A stretch of 64,000 nucleotides of DNA from Mesorhizobium metallidurans STM 2683 (GTDB lineage: Bacteria; Pseudomonadota; Alphaproteobacteria; Rhizobiales; Rhizobiaceae): the NCBI RefSeq assembly GCF_000350085.1, contig NZ_CAUM01000150.1:1-64000 (forward strand), given 5' to 3'. The notes under the pieces were generated by a model. The model made no database searches and was not told the origin of the DNA. It worked only from the letters and a program-made list of their open reading frames with translations. Both the position numbers and the translations under genes were made by a program. The number at the start of each line of letters is the position of its first letter. Position 1 is the first letter of the stretch. Positions 44,719-54,945 of this stretch are shown here, piece by piece.

Positions 44719-45359
44719 GGCTTCGGCCCGATCTCTGCCTCCGCCGGCGTCACCAGGGGCAGGTCCTGGCCGCTGCCCGGCGTATAGGCGCCCAGTATTT
44801 TGGCTGTCCGCCCCTCCAGCGCCTCGCGCGGCAGCTTGGACAGCACCGTCTTGTCGGCATGGGCGTTGAGGGCCTTGCCGAACTGGGCGAAGTCGATCTG
44901 GTTGGTGAAATCGTTGAACTGGATGAAATCCAGGCTGTCGCGTAGCGCGGTGCCGCGCATGGCGGGGCCGATCTGAACCCGCGCATCCGCCTTGCCGTCG
45001 CCGTCGGCATCGACATCGACAGTCGCGGCGCGGGACTGCGTATTTGCCGCAACGATTTTGCCCTCCAGCCGAACCGCGAAGGTCCACGGCGAATTCGCCT
45101 GCTTCTTCGGATTGCCATATTTGGCGCCGGCGGCGGCCGGATCGGTTTTCGCCAGGGCATGGACCTCGGCGAACGGTCCGGCCTTCTGCTGCAAATAGGG
45201 GATGACCTTCGCCGCCCAGATCTCCTCGACCATCTTGTCGGGATTGAAGGCCGGCGCGTTGCCGCCGTTTTCCCCCGATGGTGTCGGCAGGATCTTGCAG
45301 GCAGTCAGGCTGAGGCCGACCATCCCGGCAAGGGTCGGCCAGTTCAGCTTGTTGGACAT
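44715..45359 (-). CDS. DUF2291 family putative lipoprotein
   Basis: A 214-residue protein with an N-terminal hydrophobic stretch ending in a lipobox-like LTAC (Cys21), so probably a periplasm-facing lipoprotein. The body (FVV-less core, TPWTF-like NSPWTFAVRLEGKIVAAN near residue 90; LRDSLDFIQFNDFTNQIDFA near 138) matches DUF2291, a family found almost only beside ribose-type ABC importers. It lies between binding protein and ATPase, as is usual for it. Its function is not established; an accessory role in uptake is inferred from context only. Confidence 0.8.
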   Translation of the reverse strand: MSNKLNWPTLAGMVGLSLTACKILPTPSGENGGNAPAFNPDKMVEEIWAAKVIPYLQQKAGPFAEVHALAKTDPAAAGAKYGNPKKQANSPWTFAVRLEGKIVAANTQSRAATVDVDADGDGKADARVQIGPAMRGTALRDSLDFIQFNDFTNQIDFAQFGKALNAHADKTVLSKLPREALEGRTAKILGAYTPGSGQDLPLVTPAEAEIGPKP

Positions 45360-45455
45360 GTCAGACTGTTCGGCATGGCGGTCGCGGAGCGCCCCTTGAA
45401 AATGGAGGCAAGGGACGAGCCCGAGGCCCGTCCCTTGCGATTGATGTCAGCCGGC

Positions 45456-46511
<1,056 letters not shown>

Positions 46512-46608
46512 TCATCAGCGGATCGTCGCTCCCAGCAATCCTCCATCCGTTCAGGTCTGAATTCGCTGCGAAGCCCGATTGTTCCTAGCCACTAAACAGC
46601 TAAGCCAA

Positions 46609-46629
46609 CTGGTATGATGAGTCAATGAC
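46609..46629. promoter_or_regulatory. GGTAT operator-like site upstream of importer 1 operon
   Basis: CTGGTATGATGAGTCAATGA shares CTGGTATnAT and the following GAGT with the site at 38395. A further block, ATGTACCTGA (46641-46650), recurs in the site near 52276. It is in the 279-base gap between apnO and the binding-protein gene, about 210 bases before that start. Nothing else recognisable is in this gap. Confidence 0.5.
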
Positions 46630-46676
46630 AAATTCAGATGACATGTACCTGATGAGCCGTTCGAGGTCGGTGCGCC

Positions 46677-47504
46677 TCAGGTGATGCGCTGAATGCTCGC
46701 GGCGATCTCTTCCGGCTCGAACACCCGCTTCCAGTCGTCGCGCATCAGCACCGGCTTGCCGAACTCGATGGCCTTGTTGCAGGCGTCGGAGAACACGCCC
46801 TTGGTTTCGCCGAAGATGACGGCGCCGAGCACGTTCATGTGGCCGAGCAGGAAGTCGAGCGCGGCCTGCTTCTCGACGCCGCGCGCCACGACCTCGTCGA
46901 CGGCTTCCTTCATGACGACGAGCAAGGAGGCACAGACGGTTTCTGACAGGCCCGGCTCCAGCAACGCCATCTGTTCGACCGTCACGCGATGCGACCGCAT
47001 CACCGGGGCCCAGATGATCTTGGCGATCGCTTCGCCCTTGGCGTAATCTTCTTCCGGTCCCTGCATCAGCGCGCTGACCATGTGCTGCTTGGCCTTGACA
47101 CCGCCGAAATAGTCCTTCTTGGCCGCCATGTCGGTCTCGTCGTTGAAGATCGGCGGATGGCAGGGATGGGTGACGAAATAGGTCAGGTCCGGCCGCTTCG
47201 GCAGATGGCCGGCGAAAGGAGCGGCGGCGTCGAGCACGACGACCATCGTGCCCGGCGCAAGCTTGGTCTCGATGCTGGTCGCCACCTTGCCGATATGCGT
47301 GTCGGGAACCGCCAGGATCACCACATCGGCGCCCTTGAGCGCCTCGTCGGGGCCGACCGTATCGAAGCCCAGTCCGGCCTTCAGCCGCTCGCGGCCGGCG
47401 TCGCTGACCTCGACATGGCGTATCGTGTAGGCCGAGCCGCGAAAATTGGTCGACAGGCGGTAACCCATTTTGCCGCCGGCACCAAACAGCGCAATCGTTG
47501 TCAT
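46677..47504 (-). CDS. apnO: NAD-dependent oxidoreductase, probable D-apionate oxidoisomerase
   Basis: A 275-residue protein. The N-terminal Rossmann domain starts TTIALFGAGGKMGYRLSTNF; VVILAVPDTHIGKVA is near residue 62, and FVTHPCHPPIFNDE near 112 places histidines at the active site. The C-terminal helical part is like that of 6-phosphogluconate/ketol-acid-type dehydrogenases. ApnO of the D-apiose pathway, which oxidises D-apionate and shifts a carbon group to give 3-oxo-isoapionate, has this architecture. It carries its own operator-like sequence (47558-47577) and lies between the two importers. An ordinary 3-hydroxyacid dehydrogenase is the alternative. Confidence 0.75.
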   Translation of the reverse strand: MTTIALFGAGGKMGYRLSTNFRGSAYTIRHVEVSDAGRERLKAGLGFDTVGPDEALKGADVVILAVPDTHIGKVATSIETKLAPGTMVVVLDAAAPFAGHLPKRPDLTYFVTHPCHPPIFNDETDMAAKKDYFGGVKAKQHMVSALMQGPEEDYAKGEAIAKIIWAPVMRSHRVTVEQMALLEPGLSETVCASLLVVMKEAVDEVVARGVEKQAALDFLLGHMNVLGAVIFGETKGVFSDACNKAIEFGKPVLMRDDWKRVFEPEEIAASIQRIT

Positions 47505-47557
47505 CTAACAGTACTCCTGATCTCGAACGATGGCATCGCCAATCGTCATCTTGTTAA

Positions 47558-47577
47558 CTGGTATAATCACGCTACCA
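47558..47577. promoter_or_regulatory. GGTATA operator site upstream of apnO
   Basis: CTGGTATAAT (47558-47567) is followed by CACGC and TACCA (47573-47577), so TGGTA and TACCA form an inverted repeat. The 10-base core is identical to that of the site at 38395. It lies 54 bases before the apnO start, within the 109-base gap after the permease gene. Confidence 0.6.
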
Positions 47578-47613
47578 TAATTTGGCAATTGGAAAGCTGC
47601 AGGCTTCCGCCTT

Positions 47614-48633
47614 TTAAGGCGACCCATCCTTCGCCAGCGCCGCGGAACTGTTCTGGTCGCTCGCGGGCTCTGCCGAGGAGCGCGGCGCCAGCGCTTGCCT
47701 GCCCGCAAGCGCCAGCACGAAGATAACGACAATACCCTGGACGATATCCTGGGCGCCGGGCGGCAGGCCGACGATCTGCATGGTCGTGACGATCAGGATG
47801 AGAAGGATGCTGGCGAACAAGGTGCCGACAGCCGTAGCCGAGCCGCCGAAGATCAGCGTTCCGCCAAGCACCACCGCGGCGATCGACTGCAGGAGATAGG
47901 GCTGGCCCATTTCGAGGAAGGCGCCGCCAATATAGGCGCCGAGCAGCAAGCCGTTGAGCGACGCCAGCACCGACGAGATGATGAAGGCCGAAGCGATCAC
48001 CGGGCCGTTGCGGATGCCGGCGAGCCGGGCGGCAGCGCGGTTCTGGCCGACCGCCGACAGCAATTGCCCGAACACCGTGTAGCGTAGCACCAGGGAAGTC
48101 GCCGCCACGCCGAGAATGGCGATGATGGCCATGATCGGTACGCCTTCTATGCGACCCGAAGCCAGGTATTTCAGCGCCGGGCTGACGGCGAAGCCGGCTA
48201 TCGCCTTGTTCGACAGCAGCGTCGCGGTCGCCAGCACGTAGCCGGTCGCCAGCGTCGCGATGATGGCCGGTATGCGCAGCCCGACGACGAGCAGCGAATT
48301 GAGCACGCCGACGGCAAGGCCAAGCAGGATTGCGGCAAGGACGCCGACGACGAGGTTGGCATCCTGCCCCTTGATGGTGAGCAGCGCGACAAAGGCACTG
48401 AGTGTGATCACCGAAGCGACCGAGAGGTCGATATTGCCGCGCCCGGTCGTCACCACGAACATCTGGCCGATGCCGACGATCGTCAGGAAGGACGCCGACA
48501 GCACGATGCCCGACAGGCTGGACAGGCTGAAGCGGTTGGTGACGACGGACAGCAAGAGCCATAAAAGCAGCACGCCGATCGCCGACCAGATCCAGCGGTT
48601 CCTCTGAGCCCAGATGCTGAAGGGAGCATTCAT
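47614..48633 (-). CDS. Ribose-type ABC permease, importer 2
   Basis: A 339-residue RbsC-like permease; the first membrane span is WIWSAIGVLLLWLLLSVVTN near residue 13. Family marks are MFVVTTGRGNIDLSVASVIT near 58 and AVGQNRAAARLAGIRN near 190. The start at 48633 overlaps the stop of the ATPase-permease fusion in an ATGA. Since the upstream gene already contains a fused permease domain, this gene supplies the second half of a heterodimeric channel. apnO follows after 109 bases. Confidence 0.88.
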   Translation of the reverse strand: MNAPFSIWAQRNRWIWSAIGVLLLWLLLSVVTNRFSLSSLSGIVLSASFLTIVGIGQMFVVTTGRGNIDLSVASVITLSAFVALLTIKGQDANLVVGVLAAILLGLAVGVLNSLLVVGLRIPAIIATLATGYVLATATLLSNKAIAGFAVSPALKYLASGRIEGVPIMAIIAILGVAATSLVLRYTVFGQLLSAVGQNRAAARLAGIRNGPVIASAFIISSVLASLNGLLLGAYIGGAFLEMGQPYLLQSIAAVVLGGTLIFGGSATAVGTLFASILLILIVTTMQIVGLPPGAQDIVQGIVVIFVLALAGRQALAPRSSAEPASDQNSSAALAKDGSP

Positions 48634-51110
48634 GGTTCGCTCCTGCGGTCGGCGGTCAGGCTGCGCAGCGTCAGCAGCGCGATCAGGATCAGCCCTTGCG
48701 TCGCGGCGTTGAAATCGCTGCTCACATTCAGCGTGCCGAGCAGCGCCCCGATCAGCGACAGCGTCACGGCGCCAACGACGGCGCCGACCGGCGAGATGAT
48801 GCCGCCCAGCAGCGAACAGCCGCCCATCACCACGGCGGCGACGCTGAGCAAGGTGAACGAATTGCCTGAATTGATGTCGCTCGCCGTGTTGATTGCCGTC
48901 AGCGACAGGCCGGCCGCACCCGCAAACAGGCCGGCGATGAGATAGCGCGCCACCGCGTAGCGGGTCGGCGACCATCCGGACCGGATCATCGCCGCCGGAT
49001 TGTTGCCGAAACCGCGCAGGACGACGCCGAGCGGCAGCCGGTCGATGATCAGGACGACCAGCGCGACGGCTGCTATGAGGATGATGGAGGTGGGCACCAT
49101 GCCTACCGACCAGTTGAAGAGCGCCGACAGCCATTCCGGGCTGGCGCCGCCAGGCGTCGGCTGCAGCGCATAGCCCAGCCCCACCCAGATGAACGATGCG
49201 CCGAGCGTGACGACGATTGCCGGGATCTTGCGCGCCTGGATCAGCCCGCCGAGGCCGGCATAGGCAGCCAGCGTCGCAACCAGCGCAACGGCGCCAAGCC
49301 ATGGCTGGTCATAGAGCAGCGTGGCGCTGAGAACGCTGACGAGGCCGGCGAAGGCGCCGACGCCGAGATCGATCTCGCTGCCGCCGACGATGAACATCTG
49401 CGCCGCCGTCACCAGCACCAATGACAGCGCCGGCATCAGCAGCAGGTCGAGGCCGAATACCGAGGCGACGGCCGGATTGGCTGAGATCATGACCGCGAGC
49501 ACCACTGCAAGGCCGATGAACGGCGCCGCATTCACCAGCCTGCGGCCGAGCCTGGCCGCGGGTGTTTCCCGTTGCCCTGCGCCGGCAAGCCTGTCACCCG
49601 GCTGCGCGAAGGACGCCCCGACGATCGCGGCTTCCGTGATCGCCTCGCCCGTCAGTTCCCTGACGATCCGCCCACCGGCGAAGACCAGTACGCGGTCGCA
49701 GGCCACCAGTTCGGCATCCTCGGTCGTAAGCCAGATCAGTGCCCGTCCACCACGCGCGATCTCGTTGCAAAGCCGGTAAAAATCCTGCTTGGTGGCGATA
49801 TCGACGCCGCGCGTCGGATCGTCGAGCAGGACAATCGGCGCATCAGTGACCAGCGCCCTGGCGACCAGCGCCTTTTGCTGATTGCCGCCGCTCAACTCGG
49901 TGATGTCAGAATCGAAGCGCCTGTCGTCGAGCCGCAGCCGGCTGGCGGCGCTCGCAGCCGTAGCGCGGTTGACGCGGTCGGAAACCAGGCTCAGCGCCGG
50001 GCGGCGGGCAAGGCTGCCGATGCTGATGTTCGACAGTACGCTCCACAAGGGAAACACGCCTTCCTTCTGGCGGTCTCCTGCAATGAAACCGGCCTCCGCA
50101 TGCCTTGTGATCGCAGCATCCTGTTTGCGGCCGGGATTGAAGATCGCATGCAGCAACTCTTTCTGGCCGCTGCCCTCCAGCCCTGCCAGCCCGACGATCT
50201 CGCCACGCACGATGTCGATGTCGTGGCCAAGCTCGGCCGTCAGCGGGCCGGACAGCCGCACCAGCACGTCCTGGGTGGAGACGGCGGCGGTATGCTGGTG
50301 CACCGGATTGGCGTCGCCGCCCATCAGCTGCACCAGCCGGCCGATCGAGGCGTCCGCGGCATGGCCCTGCCACGCCGTGCCCCCGTTGCGCAACACCACG
50401 ATTTCGGTGGCGATGTCGATGATCTCTTGCAGCTTGTGGCTGATGAAGATGAAGGCAAGCCCTGCCTTCGCCCGCTCGCGGATAAAGGCCCTCAGCTGTC
50501 GCGAACGGTCGAGATCGAGCGCGGATGTCGGCTCGTCGAGGACGATCAGCTTGACACCGGGCGTTGCCGCCGCACGCGCGATCTCCACCATCTGCCGTTC
50601 GGCGATGGAGAGATGTGCGACCTCGGCGTCGGCATCGATGCCGTTTTCGGGAAACACCGCATCGAGCGCGGCGCGGGCGCGCGCCCGGTAAGGTGACCGC
50701 CAGCCTGGACGGCTTGCCGCCTCCGCCGGTATCTCCAGAAAGAAATTTTCGGCCACCGATAGATTGGCGCAGAGCGAAAGTTCCTGATGCACCATGCGGA
50801 TGCCGCGCCGCTGCGCCTCGCCAGTGCTGTAGTCGGCGAAGCTGATCTGTTCGCCGGCAAATGAAATCGAGCCCAGCGTCGGCCACATCGCGCCACACAG
50901 TATGCGCATCAGGGTTGACTTCCCCGCGCCATTTCCGCCAACCAGCCCGATCACGTCGCCGGCGCGAACGGAAAGGTCGATCCCCGCATTGGCGAGCGTC
51001 GGTCCGAAACTCTTCGTTATCCCAGTGAGCGAGACGACGCCTTGCCGGCCGGGTGCGACAGGCTCCGCCGACGCGGCGTTTTCCTGATCGGCGACGGCAA
51101 GGTGGGACAT
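48630..51110 (-). CDS. ABC ATPase fused to permease, importer 2
   Basis: An 826-residue chain. Residues 1-500 are an RbsA-type double ATPase: Walker A GGNGAGKSTLMR near 57, Walker B LIVLDEPTSALD near 190, second-half GLEGSGQKELLH near 310, signature ELSGGNQQKALVARAL and VLLDDPTRGVD near 440. The first-half signature is degenerate (LSIAERQMVEIARA). Residues from about 530 to the end are an RbsC-like permease (MFIVGGSEIDLGVGAFAGL near 585; VVLRGFGNNPAAMIRSGW near 705). A separate permease gene follows. A GGAGGAC ribosome site precedes the ATG. No break or frameshift is needed to read through both parts. Confidence 0.9.
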   Translation of the reverse strand: MSHLAVADQENAASAEPVAPGRQGVVSLTGITKSFGPTLANAGIDLSVRAGDVIGLVGGNGAGKSTLMRILCGAMWPTLGSISFAGEQISFADYSTGEAQRRGIRMVHQELSLCANLSVAENFFLEIPAEAASRPGWRSPYRARARAALDAVFPENGIDADAEVAHLSIAERQMVEIARAAATPGVKLIVLDEPTSALDLDRSRQLRAFIRERAKAGLAFIFISHKLQEIIDIATEIVVLRNGGTAWQGHAADASIGRLVQLMGGDANPVHQHTAAVSTQDVLVRLSGPLTAELGHDIDIVRGEIVGLAGLEGSGQKELLHAIFNPGRKQDAAITRHAEAGFIAGDRQKEGVFPLWSVLSNISIGSLARRPALSLVSDRVNRATAASAASRLRLDDRRFDSDITELSGGNQQKALVARALVTDAPIVLLDDPTRGVDIATKQDFYRLCNEIARGGRALIWLTTEDAELVACDRVLVFAGGRIVRELTGEAITEAAIVGASFAQPGDRLAGAGQRETPAARLGRRLVNAAPFIGLAVVLAVMISANPAVASVFGLDLLLMPALSLVLVTAAQMFIVGGSEIDLGVGAFAGLVSVLSATLLYDQPWLGAVALVATLAAYAGLGGLIQARKIPAIVVTLGASFIWVGLGYALQPTPGGASPEWLSALFNWSVGMVPTSIILIAAVALVVLIIDRLPLGVVLRGFGNNPAAMIRSGWSPTRYAVARYLIAGLFAGAAGLSLTAINTASDINSGNSFTLLSVAAVVMGGCSLLGGIISPVGAVVGAVTLSLIGALLGTLNVSSDFNAATQGLILIALLTLRSLTADRRSEP

Positions 51111-51188
51111 TTTCGTCCTCCGTTTCCTGGCATGGCGGAGATCGGGCGCGGCCAGCCGGCGGCGCCCGATCGAGGGACGATTGGCGCG

Positions 51189-52205
51189 CTACTTGCTCAG
51201 CAGGTTCTGCTTCACCCAGTCCAGCGAATAGCTGGGGCTGATGATCTGGCCGCCCGGCAGCTTGGCGTATTCCTTGAGATTGCCGGCGTCGACCGTCGCC
51301 ACCGGCATGATCATCAGCTTGGGCGCCTGGGCGCCCTTCAGCAGCGACAGGCCGAGCCAGAACGCGGCGCCGCCGATACCCGGCGTGGTGTTCATCGAGA
51401 CGGTCTGGTAGCCGTTCCTGGCATTTTCATCGGCCCACCATTTGACGAAATCGGTGCCGCCGCCGCCTTCGATGATCGGCATCTTGCCCTGGTATTCGCC
51501 GCCATACTGGACGAAGGCCTGCGCGATGCCGACATCGTCGCTGCCGCCCTGGCCAAGTACGGCATCGACATGCGGCAGCGAAGGCAACACATTGGCGATG
51601 GCCGCCTGAGCCACCGAAGCGGTCGCCTGGCCATAGACGGTGGCGACCACCTTGATATCGGGATATTTCGCCAGCACCGACTGCTGCGCGTTGAACATGT
51701 CGTTGTCGGGCGCCGAGCCTTTCACGCCACGTACCTGGATGACGTTGCCCTTGCCGCCGAGCATCTTGAAGACTGCCTCGGCCTGGGCCGCCTTGTAGCC
51801 CTTGAAATCGAAATTGAGCTGATAGTTGCAAGGGGCCGACGCAACGGAGTCGAAGGTGATGACGATGATGCCGGCCTTGCACGCCTTCTCGATGATGCCG
51901 TTGACCGCGGTCTCCGAGGCGGCATCGACGGCGAGCACGTCGACCTTCTTGAGGATCAGTTCGGCGATCTGGCTGTTTTGCTGAGCCACCGAACCGTCGC
52001 CGTTCATGACGATGTAATCGGCGATCTGTCCGGCAGCCTTCGCCTCCTTGGCCGAGGCTTCGAATGCTTCCACCATCTGATGCCGCCAAGTGTTGCCGTA
52101 ATAGGCATTGGCGAGCGCGATGACCGGCGCGTCGGGCGACGCCATTGCCGGCAACACGAAAACACTCGCGGCGCTGGCAAGCGCCGCCACAATTGCAAAC
52201 CTCAT
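51189..52205 (-). CDS. Ribose-type periplasmic sugar-binding protein, importer 2
   Basis: A 338-residue binding protein with a Sec signal (RFAIVAALASAASVFVLPAM, cleavage after AMA near residue 22). The mature part starts SPDAPVIALANAYYGNTWRH and has VLAVDAASETAVNGIIEKA near 92 and VLGQGGSDDVGIAQAF near 215. It heads importer 2 (binding protein, fusion, permease), about 80 bases before the fusion gene. The upstream gap (52206-52431) contains a double GGTAT site. The ligand is probably an apiose-pathway sugar or acid, since apnO lies at the end of the same stretch. Confidence 0.85.
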   Translation of the reverse strand: MRFAIVAALASAASVFVLPAMASPDAPVIALANAYYGNTWRHQMVEAFEASAKEAKAAGQIADYIVMNGDGSVAQQNSQIAELILKKVDVLAVDAASETAVNGIIEKACKAGIIVITFDSVASAPCNYQLNFDFKGYKAAQAEAVFKMLGGKGNVIQVRGVKGSAPDNDMFNAQQSVLAKYPDIKVVATVYGQATASVAQAAIANVLPSLPHVDAVLGQGGSDDVGIAQAFVQYGGEYQGKMPIIEGGGGTDFVKWWADENARNGYQTVSMNTTPGIGGAAFWLGLSLLKGAQAPKLMIMPVATVDAGNLKEYAKLPGGQIISPSYSLDWVKQNLLSK

Positions 52206-52275
52206 GATTTTCCTCCCAAAACGATCGGCTTGGCCGCTACTCGAGCACAGCGCACCTCCCAGGACACGCTATGTC

Positions 52276-52300
52276 AGGTACATATTATACCAGCATACCA
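52276..52300. promoter_or_regulatory. Double GGTAT operator site upstream of importer 2
   Basis: Read on the minus strand, TTGGTATG is followed directly by CTGGTATAAT and then ATGTACCTGA. The two GGTAT units are direct repeats 8 bases apart, the arrangement known for E. coli NanR, and the GGTA...TACC part is also symmetric. It lies about 70 bases before the binding-protein start. Confidence 0.65.
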
Positions 52301-52431
52301 AATAGGCAAGCGCATGCATGTTGAACGCGTGGACATGATCCCGACGCCGCGGCAGCTTAGAATGCTTGATAGTGGGGTGGGAAGAAACTCGACCTGGCGA
52401 TGCTGACGCGCTTCAAGTTCCGCGCCGTGCA

Positions 52432-53526
52432 CTAACCCCGTTCGGGAAACATCGCCTTGAGGCCGTCGCGCGATGCCTTGGCGACGCCGCGTTCGGTGAT
52501 CAGGCCGGTGACCAGCCGCGCCGGGGTCACGTCGAAGGCGGGGTTTGCCGCCGGCGTCGCCTCCGGGGATACCCGGACCTGGGCAATTTCCCCGGATGCT
52601 GTCTTGCCCCAGACCAGCGAAACCTCGTCGGCCGAGCGCTGCTCGATCGGGATTTCGGCAAGTCCGTCATGCACCGTCCAGTCGATGGTCGGCGAGGGCA
52701 GCGCAACATAGAACGGTACGTCATTGTCGGCGGCGGCCAGCGCCTTGAGATAGGTGCCGATCTTATTGCAGACATCGCCATCGGCTGTCGTGCGGTCGGT
52801 GCCGACAATGACCATGTCGATCTCGCCGCGCTGCATCAGATGGCCGCCGGCATTGTCGACGATCAGCGTGTGCGGCACGCCGTGGCCCGCCATCTCCCAC
52901 GCGGTGAGTTGCGCGCCCTGGTTGCGCGGGCGCGTCTCGTCGACATAGACGTGGACCGGAATGCCGGCCTCGGTCGCCAGATAGATCGGCGCCGTCGCAG
53001 TGCCATAGTCGACGGTGGCCAGCCAGCCCGCATTGCAATGGGTCAGGATGTTGACCGGTTCACCCGTCTGCTTGCGCGCCGCGATCGCCTTGATGATTTC
53101 AAGACCGTTGGCGCCGATGGCGCGGTTGAGGCCGACATCCTCATCGGCGATTTCGCCGGCGCGCCGATAGGCGGCCTCGGCGCGCCGTTCGTGCGGCAGC
53201 GGCTTGAGGAAGCGCCGCATCTCATCCAGCGCCCAGCGCAGATTGATCGCTGTCGGGCGGGTTTCGTGCAACGTCTCCCAGACCACGTCGAGCGCGGCGT
53301 CCGAGGGGTCGTCGGCCACCTGCATGGCGACGCCGTAAGCCGCGGTGACGCCGATCAGCGGCGCGCCACGCACCCACATGTCGCGGATCGCCGTGGCGAT
53401 GCCGGCGACGGTGCCGATCTTTTCGATGCGGAAATCATGCGGCAGCCAGCGCTGGTCGATGATCTCGACCGAGCGCTTGTCGTCACTCAGCCAGATGGTG
53501 CGGTAGTGGCGGTCGCCGACGTTCAA
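52432..53526 (-). CDS. mtnA: S-methyl-5-thioribose-1-phosphate isomerase
   Basis: A 364-residue enzyme of the eIF2B/MtnA family. Diagnostic parts are [17 protein letters not shown] near residue 51, the catalytic Cys in [17 protein letters not shown] near 158, and the catalytic Asp in [20 protein letters not shown] near 240. It converts 5-methylthioribose 1-phosphate to 5-methylthioribulose 1-phosphate. Its start overlaps the mtnK stop (ATGA), so the kinase product passes directly on. No mtnB, mtnC, mtnD or mtnW is present in the window, so the later steps of the classic methionine salvage are not encoded here. Confidence 0.95.
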   Translation of the reverse strand: MNVGDRHYRTIWLSDDKRSVEIIDQRWLPHDFRIEKIGTVAGIATAIRDMWVRGAPLIGVTAAYGVAMQVADDPSDAALDVVWETLHETRPTAINLRWALDEMRRFLKPLPHERRAEAAYRRAGEIADEDVGLNRAIGANGLEIIKAIAARKQTGEPVNILTHCNAGWLATVDYGTATAPIYLATEAGIPVHVYVDETRPRNQGAQLTAWEMAGHGVPHTLIVDNAGGHLMQRGEIDMVIVGTDRTTADGDVCNKIGTYLKALAAADNDVPFYVALPSPTIDWTVHDGLAEIPIEQRSADEVSLVWGKTASGEIAQVRVSPEATPAANPAFDVTPARLVTGLITERGVAKASRDGLKAMFPERG

Positions 53527-54809
53527 ATCCTGCTCTCCTGCTCGATCAGCGCGGCCAGATTGTTGACCTCGTCGATACTGTGGATCTGGCGCCGGTTGAC
53601 GGCGAGGTGGCGACCGAATTTCAGCGCCTTGGCCTCACATGCGGCGCGCAGGTCCTCGTCGGCAATGGTCTCGAAATCGGCGTTGTGCGCGAGGCCGAGG
53701 ATGCGCCGGTGGATCTCGATCCCGGCAAAGCCCAGCAAATCGTCCCAGATCTGATGCAGCACATGATCGAGCGCCTGTTCGGCGCCGAGCCTGTCGCCCT
53801 GATCCTCGAACAGGCTCTTCTGGTAAAGCATGCCGGTGCGTTCGGTTCGCCACAGATGCGAGAACTCGGCGCGGAAGACGGACCATGTCTCGACGGTCAC
53901 ATCGAGCAGATAGGCGCGCATGGCGTCGCGCTTTTCCTTCTGTTCGTGCCCCGCTTGCTCATGTCCGCGCTGCGAGAAGAAGGCCATCCAGAAATTGGCG
54001 AGCAGCATGCCGACATCGAAGGCCATCGGACCGTAGAAGGCGAATTCGGGATCGATCATCCTGGTTTCGGTGTCGGTGACCATGATCGAGCCGGAATGCA
54101 AATCGCCATGCAGCAGCGTTTCCGCGTTGGCGGCAAAGAGATGCTTCAGCCTTTGCGCCTCGACCTTGAGGTCGCGATCGGCGCGCAATTCGGCGACGAG
54201 GCCGTCAAGCTGCGGGCTCGTATGCCGGTTCATCCTGGCGTCGAAATAGGGATCCGAGAACACCAGATTCTCCGTGATGTCGCAGAGCTCGACATTGTCG
54301 GCGAACAGCGCCAGATCCGCCTTGCGATCCTTTGCCGCCATGCTGAGGTCGGAACCGCGAAACAAAGTGCGGGCCATGAACAGGCCGATATCCCTCGCGA
54401 TGTTCGGCAACTGCCGGCCTTCGATCAGCGCCCGCCGCAGGATGATGTGCGGCGACAGATACTCCATGATGATCAGCGCCTGGCCTTCGTCAAAGTGATG
54501 GATGGCCGGCACCGAGCCGGGCGCGCGCGCCTCTTGCCGTGTCAGCGCATGATATTCGAAGAAGGAGCGCTTCAAGGGCAGCGGCCAGCTGTCGCCGACC
54601 AGGCGGACATAGGGCAGGGCCTGCTTGACCACTGCGGCGCCCTTGTCGCCCTCGACAATGAACACCAGGTTCAGATTGCCGTCGCCGACTTCGCGGACTT
54701 TCCAGTTCGCCGTGTCCTTGCCGATCCGCGCGCACAGCGCATCGTTTGTGCCAAGGCGCATCGAAAGCGTCTCGACCGACAGTGCTTCGAACGGCAATTT
54801 CCCAGTCAT
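53523..54809 (-). CDS. mtnK: S-methyl-5-thioribose kinase
   Basis: A 428-residue kinase with the aminoglycoside-phosphotransferase fold. The N-lobe has [20 protein letters not shown] near residue 40, the catalytic loop is [13 protein letters not shown] near 228, and the metal-binding motif is [15 protein letters not shown] near 248. It phosphorylates 5-methylthioribose at C1. The ATG at 54809 is chosen because GGAGG lies 6 bases ahead; an ATG two codons earlier abuts that site. It is divergent from an ABC importer across a perfect palindrome, which suggests joint control of uptake and phosphorylation. Confidence 0.95.
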   Translation of the reverse strand: MTGKLPFEALSVETLSMRLGTNDALCARIGKDTANWKVREVGDGNLNLVFIVEGDKGAAVVKQALPYVRLVGDSWPLPLKRSFFEYHALTRQEARAPGSVPAIHHFDEGQALIIMEYLSPHIILRRALIEGRQLPNIARDIGLFMARTLFRGSDLSMAAKDRKADLALFADNVELCDITENLVFSDPYFDARMNRHTSPQLDGLVAELRADRDLKVEAQRLKHLFAANAETLLHGDLHSGSIMVTDTETRMIDPEFAFYGPMAFDVGMLLANFWMAFFSQRGHEQAGHEQKEKRDAMRAYLLDVTVETWSVFRAEFSHLWRTERTGMLYQKSLFEDQGDRLGAEQALDHVLHQIWDDLLGFAGIEIHRRILGLAHNADFETIADEDLRAACEAKALKFGRHLAVNRRQIHSIDEVNNLAALIEQESRI

Positions 54810-54863
54810 CGTCATCCTCCCGCATATGCGCTCCTGATATAACGGAGGCATGGCGGCGGGGCC

Positions 54864-54926
54864 AAGCTAGGAAGCCATCTGGCAATTGTCAATCGTGTTG
54901 ACAATTGCCGGTGGAGCCCATAGCGT
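54864..54926. promoter_or_regulatory. Symmetric divergent promoters with 12-bp perfect palindrome
   Basis: GGCAATTGTCAA (54881-54892), 5 bases, then the exact inverse TTGACAATTGCC (54898-54909). Each arm contains an outward-facing consensus TTGACA -35 box. Exactly 17 bases out from each is a weak -10: TAGCGT (54921-54926) toward the ABC genes, and TAGCTT on the minus strand (54869-54864) toward mtnK. One bound repressor would cover both -35 boxes. Confidence 0.7.
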
Positions 54927-54945
54927 CACGGTCAGGGAGGAACGA

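Noticed and set aside
43147-45087. 646-codon version of the importer 1 ATPase
   Set aside because: The extension lies inside the DUF2291 gene; the ATGA overlap at 44718 marks the true start.
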